Both the position numbers and the translations under genes were made by a program. Positions 42,693 through 52,300 of a DNA stretch of 64,000 nucleotides are shown here, piece by piece. Under the pieces are notes generated by a model that was given only the letters and a program-made list of their open reading frames with translations, did no database searches and was not told the DNA's origin. Location: contig NZ_JABFNS010000033.1 in the NCBI RefSeq assembly GCF_013116825.1, forward strand, positions 1 to 64,000, written 5' to 3'. Position 1 is the first letter of the stretch, and every line of letters starts with the position of its first letter. The stretch comes from Myxococcus xanthus (GTDB taxonomy: Bacteria; Myxococcota; Myxococcia; Myxococcales; Myxococcaceae).

Positions 42693-43103
42693 ATGTGCCG
42701 AAACCGATGGCTGCTGGCGAGCATCGTTTCCTTCGTTGCCTGTGTCTCCGAGCCGAAGAGGCTGCCCGCCTCGATGGACCCATCGAATCCAGATGCGCCC
42801 GAGGCCCCGCCTGCGCCCCAGTTGACCGCGTTCGCGGCCTCCACCCCGGAAGTGCCTGCGCCTGACATGTCGCAAGGAGAGATGGGGCACTCCCATCACG
42901 GTGCATCCTCGGATGGAGGCGCTGTCGGCTACACGTGCCCCATGCACCCTGAGGTGCAGTCCAGCCAGCCTGGAAGGTGCCCGAAGTGTGGCATGGAGTT
43001 GATCCCGGAGACGCCCGGAGGTGCGGAGGAGGGGGACGCAGGGGCACCCGGCGCTGCACCTGCCGGCCATGACCACGCCCCCGGTCACGGAGGGCATCCG
43101 TGA
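42693..43103 (+). CDS. Lipoprotein with an HMBD copper-binding motif
   Basis: A 136-residue exported protein. A signal peptide ends in SFVAC, an acceptable though not ideal lipobox. A Pro/Ala-rich linker with a short Met/His patch (DMSQGEMGHSHHG) is followed by one HMBD unit: YTCPMHPEVQSSQPGRCPK then CGMELI. This is the same motif found twice in the copA1 ATPase. The tail is His-rich (GHDHAPGHGGHP). It should bind copper outside the inner membrane. The stop overlaps the GTG start of the next gene. Confidence 0.75.
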   Translation: MCRNRWLLASIVSFVACVSEPKRLPASMDPSNPDAPEAPPAPQLTAFAASTPEVPAPDMSQGEMGHSHHGASSDGGAVGYTCPMHPEVQSSQPGRCPKCGMELIPETPGGAEEGDAGAPGAAPAGHDHAPGHGGHP

Positions 43104-44608
43104 GGCTGTCCTTGCTCGTGGGTGCGGCACTGCTAGCAGGAGGGTGCGCGTCCATCCAGAAGGAGCGAGGCCATGCGGAGGTTGCGGCGCTCGTCGAGGA
43201 GCGGCTGGGCCACAAGACACGTTGGAACCAGGGGACGCCGGAGGATGCCGAGGTCGCGCGCCATCTCGACGCGCTCCTGAAGGAGGACCTCACCTCGGAC
43301 CATTCGGTGGAGGTGGCCCTGCTCAACAATCCGGCGCTCCAGGCCACCTACGAGGACCTGGGCGTCTCGCAGGCCGACATGGTTCAGGCCGGTCTCCTCT
43401 CCAACCCGACTTTGGACGGGAGCATCGGCTTTCCCATCTCCGGGCGTGGTGTGTCAGAGCACGAGGTCTCGTTGGTGCAGGACTTCGTGGATCTCTTCAC
43501 GCTGCCGCTGCGCAAGCGCGTCGCCCAGGAGCAGTTCATGGCGGACACGCTACGGGTGGCGCACGAGGCGCTGGCCACCGCGGCCAAGGTGCGCAAGGCC
43601 TTCAGCGAAGTGCAGGCGCTCCAACAGCTCATGGAGCTGCGCCGCATGGCGCTCCAGGCGGCCGTGGCGGCGGCGGACCTCTCCGCCCGGCTGCGCACCG
43701 CGGGCAACATCACCGAGCTGGAGCTTGCGAGTGAACAGGCCGCCGCCGAGGGAGCCCGGCTCGAACTGGCGGAGGGTGAGCTCGCCTTGATCGAGGCGCG
43801 GGAGAGCCTCAACCGCCTCATGGGGTTGTGGGGGCCCCGTACGCAATGGACTCTCTCCGAGAAGCTCCCGCCGCTGCCTGACCAGGAGGTCTCACTGGCG
43901 CACCTGGAGTCGCTCGCCATCCGTCAACGGCTGGACATCGACGCCGCCCGAAAGCAGGTCATGCTGCTCTGGAATGCGCTGGAGATCGCGCGGAGTACTC
44001 GCTTCTTCGGGCGCGTGGAAGTGGGCGTTCACGAGCACCGGGACGCGGACGGCCCCAGGCTCTTTGGTCCGACCCTGTCTCTGGAGTTGCCCATCTTCGA
44101 CCAGCGCCAGGCGCTCATCGCCCGGCTGGAAGCGCAGCACCGCCAGGGGGAGCGCCGGCTGATGGAGCTGTCCGTCAACACCCGCTCGGAAGTGCGCGCC
44201 GCCCGCGCCCGGCTGCTGGCGCTTCGCCAGGTGGCCGACCGCTACCGGCGAGTGGTGTTGCCCCTTCGTGAGAAGGTCGTCGAGCAGTCGCAGCTCCAAT
44301 ACAACGCCATGCAGATTGGCCTCTTTCAACTGCTCTCCGCCAAGCGCGAGCAGGTGGAGGCGTATCAGGGCTACATCGAGGCCGTCCGCGACTACTGGAT
44401 GGCGCGGGCAGACCTCGAGCAACTCGTGGGTGGCCGGCTGCGGGAGGGCCGCGTGGCACCCTCGCCATCCCCCTCGCGGCCTTCCCAACACGTACCCCCT
44501 GGGCCGCCCAGCCCGCCCGCGCAGCCAGCACAACCCGGGACACCCACCGGGCACGAACAGGACGTCCCCCATGGCACGGAGAGCCCCCATGAGCACCCGC
44601 ACGACTGA
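43100..44608 (+). CDS. TolC-family outer-membrane lipoprotein 2
   Basis: A 502-residue outer-membrane-factor lipoprotein (lipobox LLAGGC). It is a paralogue of the protein at 38469: it shares VALLNNPALQATYEDLGVSQAD, LWGPRTQWTL, LPIFDQRQALIARLEA and LQYNAMQIGLFQLL. It has an extra C-terminal tail of Pro and His residues (ending HEHPHD), not seen in the first copy. GTG start overlapping the upstream stop (GTGA); the end overlaps the start of the next oxidase gene by 20 bp. The three genes form a tight operon. No RND or adaptor gene is present. Confidence 0.88.
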   Translation: MRLSLLVGAALLAGGCASIQKERGHAEVAALVEERLGHKTRWNQGTPEDAEVARHLDALLKEDLTSDHSVEVALLNNPALQATYEDLGVSQADMVQAGLLSNPTLDGSIGFPISGRGVSEHEVSLVQDFVDLFTLPLRKRVAQEQFMADTLRVAHEALATAAKVRKAFSEVQALQQLMELRRMALQAAVAAADLSARLRTAGNITELELASEQAAAEGARLELAEGELALIEARESLNRLMGLWGPRTQWTLSEKLPPLPDQEVSLAHLESLAIRQRLDIDAARKQVMLLWNALEIARSTRFFGRVEVGVHEHRDADGPRLFGPTLSLELPIFDQRQALIARLEAQHRQGERRLMELSVNTRSEVRAARARLLALRQVADRYRRVVLPLREKVVEQSQLQYNAMQIGLFQLLSAKREQVEAYQGYIEAVRDYWMARADLEQLVGGRLREGRVAPSPSPSRPSQHVPPGPPSPPAQPAQPGTPTGHEQDVPHGTESPHEHPHD

Positions 44609-46091
44609 CGCCGAGGGCGCACCGAGCCGCGATGACGACGCCACTGGACCTCTGGAGCGCAGGGGGGATTCTGGTAACGCTCCGGCGATTGCAGCCGAGG
44701 GAACGCTGACGCGGCGGAGCATGCTGGCCACGGCGGGAGCCACGCTCACCGGAGGCGCGCTGCTCCTGAGTGGCTCCGCGGCGCGCGCCCAGTCATCCGT
44801 CCCAGGCGCACGCGGGGCTCGTGAGGGCTCCGCGCCTGACAGCCGCCAGCGGTCTGCGCGGCAGGACTGGCTGCGCCCCGGAGTGCCCGGCCGGGACTAC
44901 CGGCCCGTGGTGGTGCCCAATGGCTCCAAGTTGCCATGGAAGGTCGTGGGCAACGTGAAGGTCTTCCACCTGGTGGCCGAGGAGGTGGAGCATGAGTTTG
45001 CCCCGGGGCTGAAAGCCCGCTGCTGGGGCTACAACGGCCGAGTCCACGGGCCCACCATCGAAGCGGTGGAGGGTGACCGGGTGCGCATCTACGTCACGAA
45101 CCGGCTACCCGCGGCCACCACCGTTCACTGGCACGGACTCCTGCTTCCCAGCGGTATGGATGGTGTGGGCGGCCTCAGCCAGAAGTCCATCGCTCCGGGT
45201 GAGACGTTCCGGTACGAGTTCACCCTGCGCCAGGCGAGTACGAACATGTACCACTCGCACCATGACGAGATGACGCAGATTGGCCTCGGGATGACAGGAA
45301 TGTTCATCATCCACCCGCGCCGACCCGTGGGGCCCCGCGTCGACAGGGACTTCGTCATCCTCCTGCATGAGTGGCGCATCGATGTCGGAACGGAGCGGCC
45401 CAATCCCAATGAGATGACGGACTTCAACGTGCTCACCATGAACGCGAAGGCGTTCCCGGGCACGGAGCCGCTCGTGGCGCGCCAGGGCGAGCGGGTGCGC
45501 ATCCGGCTGGGCAACCTGAGCCCGCAGAACCATCACCCCATCCACCTGCACGGCTTCCACTTCCGTATCACCGAGACGGATGGCGGGCGCGTCCCCGAGT
45601 CCGCGCAGCAGCCGGAGGGAACGGTGCTCGTCCCCGTGGGCAGCACACGCGCCATCGAGTTCGTGGCGGACGTGCCCGGGGACTGGGCCATGCATTGTCA
45701 CATGACGCACCACATGATGAATCAGATGGGCCATGACTTCCCCAATCTGATTGGCGTGAAGCCGGGGGGCCTGGACGCGAGGGTCCGCACATTGCTGCCG
45801 GGCTACATGACGATGGGCCAGACGGGGATGGCGGAGATGGGCGAGATGGGGATGCCCGTTCCGCCCAACTCCATTCCCATGCTGGGGGCCCAGGGCAAGC
45901 ACGATTACATCACGGCGGGAGGCATGTTCACCGTGCTCAAGGTCCGCGAACGGTTGGAGAGCTACGCGGACCCTGGCTGGTACGACAACCCGCCCGGCAC
46001 GCTGGCGGTGGCGGCCACCTCGGACGAACTGCGCCGGGACGGTATCGACGTGAACGCCCCGGCGCGGGTTGATCCCGGCGCACCGGCCTGA
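44589..46091 (+). CDS. Tat-exported multicopper oxidase 3
   Basis: A 500-residue oxidase and a paralogue of the one at 39973 (same block order: TTVHWHG, MYHSHHDEMTQIGLG, HHPIHLHGFHF, WAMHCHMTHHMMNQMGH). The Tat motif (TRRSMLATAG, then a hydrophobic stretch ending ARA) starts only at about residue 41, after an acidic, Gly/Asp-rich extension. The Met-rich run (MTMGQTGMAEMGEMGMPV) is kept near the end. It overlaps the TolC-like gene by 20 bp. A shorter product starting nearer the Tat motif is possible, but I see no good start codon there. Confidence 0.88.
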   Translation: MSTRTTDAEGAPSRDDDATGPLERRGDSGNAPAIAAEGTLTRRSMLATAGATLTGGALLLSGSAARAQSSVPGARGAREGSAPDSRQRSARQDWLRPGVPGRDYRPVVVPNGSKLPWKVVGNVKVFHLVAEEVEHEFAPGLKARCWGYNGRVHGPTIEAVEGDRVRIYVTNRLPAATTVHWHGLLLPSGMDGVGGLSQKSIAPGETFRYEFTLRQASTNMYHSHHDEMTQIGLGMTGMFIIHPRRPVGPRVDRDFVILLHEWRIDVGTERPNPNEMTDFNVLTMNAKAFPGTEPLVARQGERVRIRLGNLSPQNHHPIHLHGFHFRITETDGGRVPESAQQPEGTVLVPVGSTRAIEFVADVPGDWAMHCHMTHHMMNQMGHDFPNLIGVKPGGLDARVRTLLPGYMTMGQTGMAEMGEMGMPVPPNSIPMLGAQGKHDYITAGGMFTVLKVRERLESYADPGWYDNPPGTLAVAATSDELRRDGIDVNAPARVDPGAPA

Positions 46092-46272
46092 GCCGAGCCG
46101 GGCCTGCCTCTCGGGGGCGCTAGAGAAACGCCTCAAGGGCCGACTGAAGTTCGGAGTCGCCATAGAAGCTCTCGCGCACGAAGAGGGTTTGGTCTTTGAT
46201 TTCAATACTCTTCGTGCCCGGGTCGTGCCGATGGGGCGACTGTTCCCCGGCGCAGGTTCGCTGTGGGGCCCG

Positions 46273-47460
46273 TCAGCGTGCAGCCGCGGCGCGACTCACG
46301 CTCTGGGGGGCCGTTCGGGAGAGGGAGCCCAGCCACCGCTTGAACATCTTCTGGAGCGCGGACCGGGAGCCTTCGGAAACCAGCGATTGGACACCGAAGA
46401 GGATTTGATAGGCATCCAGGTGCTGGTACCCGACTTCGGCCCAGAACTGGGCTTCGGTCGTGATGGGATTGGAGCCGTGGAAGGTGCCCGGCACCTTGAT
46501 GTTGGGGAGTTGCGTGTAGGGGCCGGGAAGGGCGCCGCCAGCTTCCGAGGCCAGGACGGCGAGGTTGACCAGTTTCGTGATGTCCGCGGGGACCTTTCCA
46601 CCATCCCAGTTCGCGGGATAGAGGGTGGGAATCTCCTTGAGGCTGTCGACGACCCACGCGTGTGGCACCGCGTCGAGGCTGTTCCAGATGTTCTGGTTCC
46701 AGGCGTATTGGGGCTGGGGCAGGTTCAGGCTGACCGGCGGGAACACCCGCTCGAAGAACTGGGAGAGCCCCTGATTGCCAGGGGTGGGACCTGCGGCCGG
46801 GAGCACGTAGACGTGGTCCCAGTCCCCGGTGCTGAATGGCCCGCCTGATGGATTGAACAGGGCCAGCGCGAGCGTCGGCGCCAGCGCGCCGCCCAGACTG
46901 TGGCCACTGAAGATGAGCGTCTTTGAGCCCGTCGCGCTCACCGAGCGTAGAAATTCCACCAAGGTTTGCTGGGTCGTCAGCGTGTCGGTCATGCCCAGCA
47001 GATTGTTGACGCCCAGCGCGGTCCCCGTCGAGAGAACGGGCCAGGGATTGATTCCCGAAGGGACTCCGTAGGACGGCAGGTTCGGGAACGCAGCCGTCCA
47101 GAGCTGGGTGGTGTTGACGCTGTTGTCCTCTTGATTCTTGTCATAGTCGGAAGACGCGTTGGTTCCCGCGATGGCGACGACGTAGACGGACTGGTCGGGG
47201 CTCGCCGCGACGTACATGACATTGTCCGCGTAGCTCGTTGGGCTTTCCTGGTCCACGAACACCGCCGGGCCCCAGACGAGCGACCATTGCCCCTCCATGG
47301 CCTTCTTGACGTCCGACAGGGCCAGGAAGGTGGTGAGCTTGGTTTGCAGTGTCTTGGCCAGCCTCTTGGCGTCGCCTGGTGTGTCGCCCACGCCGTTGGA
47401 CTCCCAGGCGAGGAGGAAGGCCTTCTGACAGAGATTGAGGGGAAGGGTGGTGGATGACAT
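46273..47460 (-). CDS. Class 3 lipase (alpha/beta hydrolase)
   Basis: A 395-residue hydrolase without a signal peptide. The nucleophile elbow FSGHSLGGALAP puts the catalytic Ser at about residue 188, and YVVAIAGTN is the oxyanion strand of class 3 lipases. Asp and His of the triad cannot be named with certainty. Its soluble form and its position near a phospholipase D operon suggest an exported or delivered lipolytic protein; the delivery route is unknown. GAGG ribosome binding site before the ATG giving MSSTTLPLN. Confidence 0.8.
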   Translation of the reverse strand: MSSTTLPLNLCQKAFLLAWESNGVGDTPGDAKRLAKTLQTKLTTFLALSDVKKAMEGQWSLVWGPAVFVDQESPTSYADNVMYVAASPDQSVYVVAIAGTNASSDYDKNQEDNSVNTTQLWTAAFPNLPSYGVPSGINPWPVLSTGTALGVNNLLGMTDTLTTQQTLVEFLRSVSATGSKTLIFSGHSLGGALAPTLALALFNPSGGPFSTGDWDHVYVLPAAGPTPGNQGLSQFFERVFPPVSLNLPQPQYAWNQNIWNSLDAVPHAWVVDSLKEIPTLYPANWDGGKVPADITKLVNLAVLASEAGGALPGPYTQLPNIKVPGTFHGSNPITTEAQFWAEVGYQHLDAYQILFGVQSLVSEGSRSALQKMFKRWLGSLSRTAPQSVSRAAAAR

Positions 47461-47830
47461 AGGGGTCCTCTGTGCTGTTGTGAGACCCACCCAGGGATAC
47501 TGAGTGGGATATGGGCCTCCCGGGCTTCGGCCCGCGTGCCCGCTCGCCGGAAGTGCAGGGGAGGTGCCAACACCGCAACCTGAGGGAATTTCTCACTGCC
47601 CCCTGGCTAGGAAGCAGGCCTCGCCTGGGAAATGACGTGTCAGCCCTCTGTTTTGACGTGTCTGTTCTCTCCGCGATTCCTATTGCATCGGCGGAGAGCG
47701 GGACCGCCCGTGAGGAGTTGGTCGTTCATGCGTCGTCTCGGAGCGCGCCTGCCGATGAAGCTCCCGGGCCGAGGCAATCGCGACGCCCGTCAGGCGTAGT
47801 CGATGCAGGCCATTGCCTTGGAGTGCTCCC

Positions 47831-48207
47831 ATGTTCCGCTGCCCGTTGCCATTCGTGCTGCGCGTCCTCCTGCCCGCGATGGCTTCCTCCGCCGCGTCTC
47901 CAGAAGCGGAGCGCTGGTGGGGGCACGTTCGCGTGCTCGCGGATGATGCGCTCGAGGGGCGGGAGACGGGCCATGGACAATGCGACGGGCGTGCATCCGG
48001 AAGGGCGTACCCGCCCTGTTCTTCAAGTTCGGCCATGCGCCGGGCTCTCCCGAGGAGCGCGCGGTGAAGGCCTGGCACGCCCGGCACTATCACGCGCCCT
48101 CCGATGACCTGCGCCAGCCGATGGACCGAGAGGCAGCGGCGAAGTTCGTTCGGCTGCTCTCGGACCTCACCCTCACCGTGGCCAACCCAGTCTCCAAACC
48201 TGCCCCC
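47831..48207 (+). pseudogene. M28 aminopeptidase-family gene with internal deletion
   Basis: Two separated parts of an M28 peptidase are visible. Part one (47831-47974) starts with a signal peptide (MFRCPLPFVLRVLLPAMASS) and the phrase ERWWGHVRVLADDALEGRETGH, the typical mature N-terminus. Part two (about 48001-48207, in another frame) encodes GVPALFFKFGHAPGSPEE and HYHAPSDD, the C-terminal end with the last zinc-ligand His. The middle of about 350-400 codons, with the other zinc ligands, is gone and the frame is shifted. The remaining gap 47461-47830 (370 bp) shows nothing else. Confidence 0.7.
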
Positions 48208-48293
48208 TTTTGTGAGGCGCGGAGTGCGTGCAGAGTGAAGCGCTTCTCGCGGAGGCCCAGACGGCCATGTCCATGCTCCAGGTTCCCAGTCCC

Positions 48294-49127
48294 ATGCGCC
48301 GACGTTCGGGCGCCGTCCTCGTCCTCGCCACCGCCATGCTATTCACCGGAGCCGCGCCGGAGAGCGCCCAGGAGCAGGTGCTGGGTTCAGCGGGAAGCGA
48401 CCCGCGCATCGAGGCCGTGGCGATGCCATGCAAGAGGGGCCAGCGTGCGCTGCGTGTTCGCCGCGGCGACGCGAAGCGCACGGCGACACTGTCCGAGCCC
48501 TATGACGCACTCACGTGCGATGTGGTGAAGGCCACGGCGTCTGGATGGAACTGGACCGGTGGCGATGAGTCGACCTCCTGGACCCTGCATCTCCGGGCCG
48601 TGGACCTCCTGGGTGGGCCAACGGCGCTCCTCATCACCCACGCGGCCGGCTACGAACATGTGCACCGCCAGCATGCCCTGTTCCTCGCGGACGCGAAGGG
48701 CGTGACCCGGGCCTGGGAGGGGACCGAGGGGCAGGGCCCCACCTCCTCCAGCGTGGAGGTCCAGGACGGCCGGCTTCTCTTCACACGCACACTCGACATC
48801 GGCGTGGGAGATTCGGCGGACAGCTGGGCCCTCTCCGAGCTGCGCTGGGACGTGGGACGGAAGAAGGTGGTGGAGCGGCCTGCCGAAGCCTGGGCCGTCA
48901 TCCTCCGTACGGAGGACTCGGTGCCGGCGGCCCGCGCGGCCGAGGCGCGGTTGGAAGCGGACTGCAAGGGCTCGACGCTGCTCATGGTGAACACCAACGA
49001 CTTCGCGCGGCTCACCCGGGACAAGTGGGTGGTGGCCAGCTTCCTGCCGACACGCCAGGGCGCCGAGGTCGCGCTCCGGCGGCTGCGGCCGTGCGCACCG
49101 GACGCGTACCTCAAGCGCGTCCAGTGA
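48294..49127 (+). CDS. Hypothetical secreted protein
   Basis: A 277-residue protein of unknown function. A signal peptide (MRRRSGAVLVLATAMLFTGAAPESA) is followed by a beta-rich region (WTLHLRAVDLLGGPTALLITHAAGYEHVH) and a C-terminal alpha/beta part (AWAVILRTEDSV to LRPCAPDAYLKRVQ) that faintly recalls SPOR-like repeats. Four Cys residues in the mature part could form disulphides. The start could also be the ATG at 48267. Stand-alone gene. Confidence 0.6.
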   Translation: MRRRSGAVLVLATAMLFTGAAPESAQEQVLGSAGSDPRIEAVAMPCKRGQRALRVRRGDAKRTATLSEPYDALTCDVVKATASGWNWTGGDESTSWTLHLRAVDLLGGPTALLITHAAGYEHVHRQHALFLADAKGVTRAWEGTEGQGPTSSSVEVQDGRLLFTRTLDIGVGDSADSWALSELRWDVGRKKVVERPAEAWAVILRTEDSVPAARAAEARLEADCKGSTLLMVNTNDFARLTRDKWVVASFLPTRQGAEVALRRLRPCAPDAYLKRVQ

Positions 49128-49331
49128 GTGCCGTCGCACACGGTGGATACGGCGAGCCCGCAGGTATTGACTCGCCAGGCTCCACCGCAATGGGATGAAG
49201 AGGGCGCTCTCCCTGGACCTGCCTTCCACCCACGTCAGCTGCCCCGTGCGAGGATTGAGCGTTCGAGCCAGGTAGCGCCTCGGGTTGTTGCCGGGAGTCA
49301 CCGCCAGCCCCCCGTGTTCAGTTGTCCTGCT

Positions 49332-52300
49332 TCAGGTCCACGTAAAGTTCGGCCCGTCGCTAGCGACCTCTGGCATGGCTCTCCCCATGTCGAGTCCCAG
49401 CGTCAGGTGGTGGAAGAGCGGCAGCAAGGCATACGCGGCGCCGTTGTAGTGCGCGTTGTTCATCATTAGATGCGTGAGGTTGTAGTCCGCCGCCGCCTCG
49501 ATGTTGTCGGGGGCGACAACGTATCCCGGGTTGTAGTGGTTGAGCAGGTTCGTTAGCGCACCTTGCGCGACGTGGGGTGAGTCGACGAAGGCGGCGATCT
49601 CCCCGTCGTACTGCATGCTGCGGAAGGACCAGTTGGCGGTGCCACAGACCAGCCAGCGGTCGTCGAAGACCGCGACCTTGGAGTGCACATAGACATTGGT
49701 CGCGCCAACCGCGGCGAAGCAGGAGTAGAAGTGGAGATCCCCCTCCACCGTGGTGATCTTGTGAAGGGGCACCGTCGTGGTGGGGCTGGCCAGCGTCTGC
49801 TTGAACTCGATGCAGTCTTGTTCGAGCCACCGGTTCCTCAGTCCTGGGGTCGGACTGTTGGTGTCGAAGCTGTCCACGACGTTCCATGTGGCACACGTCG
49901 TGCGGTCGACTTGCTGGGGCGTGCCCGCGTCATCGACATAGCTGACGACCCGGCAGTAGGGCGTCCCATTGGGCTTCAGGAAGCGCAGCACCATGTGCAG
50001 CCAGGCACGGCGGGTCATGTACGCCATGGAGCCACCCTGCATCGGCACGACGATGACGACCTTCAGTTCGTGACCCGCGAGTCTTCGCGCCTCATGGCGT
50101 CGATAGACGGCCTGGAGCAGGTCAGGGTCCGCGAAGTGGTAGTTCTCGAAGTAGAGGTAGTCGTTCGCGGCGTTGATTCGCTCGAGGATCTTGTCTCGGA
50201 TGTGGCGGTAGCGGGTCGACCCCACGGAGCGCGTGAGCGCGATGCTCACGCTGCGGTTGTCGGCGTGACGATCCTGCCGGGTGGTGTTCTCGTGGATGCT
50301 GACGGCCTGTTGCTTCACGGTCGTGCTGGACCAGTAGGCGTAGTTACGCGCCACGATGTCGCCGCCGCTCCCAAAGGCGTTCCACACCCATTGGGTGGCC
50401 ACGTCGTTGGTCCGTCTCCAGCGCCGCATCCACTCCGCTTCGACGTCATCGGTCACCGGCCCCCGGAGTCGCACGGCGGTGTCGTGCCAGGTCTGGGCTC
50501 CGCCATGGTCGTGGGGCGCGAAGTAGTGGTTGGAGAGGTTGAGCCCGCCAACCAGGGCCGTGCGCTGCCCCGCGATGGAGACAATCGCGATTTTCTGATG
50601 GTTCGCCGCGCCGACGAGGTCCCCCTCGTAGCGTTCCAGGAACATTCGCGCGCGTCCCACCCCGAGGCCCGTGGCGAGGGCGTCGGTGTCGATGCGCCGG
50701 ATGGCTTCGGCGAAGGACTCGTTTGCCTTCGCGACATCGTCTGCCATTCCGTTGAACTGCCGCTCATGCCTCGGGGCATGCCAGGCGATGATGTCGACGT
50801 CGTGACCCGCCCGCACGATCTTCTCGATGTAGGTCAGCAATCGATGGGCGGGCTGCTCGAAGCAGGTCGCGTCACCCACCGTCACCGAGGGCTCAATCAT
50901 CCAGAAGGCCAGGCGGACATACGTGTTCGGGTTCCGCGGCGCCTGCCGGACCTGCTCCAGCAGCAACCGGAGCTCATGGAAGTACGCTTCCCCATCCAGG
51001 ATGAACACCACCTCGTTGTCACCCGACTCGACGGGCGTGGTCATGTAGGTGAAGGCGTTGTTCAATCTCGCGGGACGAGGCTCGTCGGGGTTCCGTACGG
51101 AGAGGTTGACCGCACCCGGTTCGTGTCCCGGAAGCCGGACTTCCAGGTGTTGGGCATCGACGAACGTCACCCCGGTGAGCTCGGTGTTGTCCAGGAAGAC
51201 TCGCGCGCCCGCGGTGAAGTTCTGCCCTGTGAGCGTGACCCACCGGCCACCGACAGGGCCTCGCGCCGGGGTCACCGAGACGAGCCGCGCCGCGTCCCGG
51301 TAGGTGTAGAGCCCGGCACCGATGACCGCCACGGCGCCTGGGTTCGTGACACCGACATTCGAGGCGACCCGCAGCCCTCCCATGCGTGGAGGTGGGCCGA
51401 AAGGGGTCCTCGCGGTGATGGTGGTTGGCGACACCACCTGGACGTGCGTCGCGGGCTGCCCGTCGACCGTCACGGCCGCGCCTGCCTGGAAGTGGTCGCC
51501 CGTGAGGGTGATGGTGGTGCCGCCATCGAGCGGGCCCTCGCTGGGCTCGACGGCGTGGATGACCGCGAGCCCCTGATAGACGAAGCCACCGGCGACCCGG
51601 TTCACCACCGCGTTGTGGCGCACGGCGATGTCGACTGGCCCGATACCGGCTCCCACCGGGGTGGTGGCCGCGAGCTCCTGCGCTGAGCGACGAACGAGCG
51701 CCGCGGCGGCGAGCCCTCCAAACTCCACCGTCGTCCCATCGGCGAACGGGCCCCCGCGGAGGACCACCACGGTCCCTCCCGCGAGCGGGCCGGCGGCGGG
51801 CTCGATGGCGGTGACGGGCGAATAGGAGAAGCCGTTCGCGAGGGTGAGCGCCCCCACGGCGTTGTGCACCGCGAGGTCCACCGTCCCCTCGACGTGCGCG
51901 GGGGTGGTGGCGGCGAGCTCGTCTGCCGAGCGCCAGACCACCCCCGTCGCGGGGACCCCTCCCAGGGTGACGGTCGCTGCCGGGTCGAAGCCGCTCCCTC
52001 GGATGACAATGGCCGTTCCTCCCGCGACAGCGCCCCGGTTCGGCTCCACGGCGCTGACGTCCGAGTAGGTGAAGGCGTTGGCGAGCGTGACCCATGCGCC
52101 GCCAGCATTCTGGACTTCGACATCCACCGTCCCCGCCGCGTGCGCGGGCGCGGTGGCCGTGAGGGTGTTCGCGGAGACCCTGACGACATTCGTGGCCGCG
52201 ACCCCTCCGATGCGGACGTTCACCTCCGCGGCGAAGTGGTTGCCTGTGAGCGTGACGGCGGTCCCGCCGGCCGTCACGCCTCGCGGGGGCTGGACACCAG

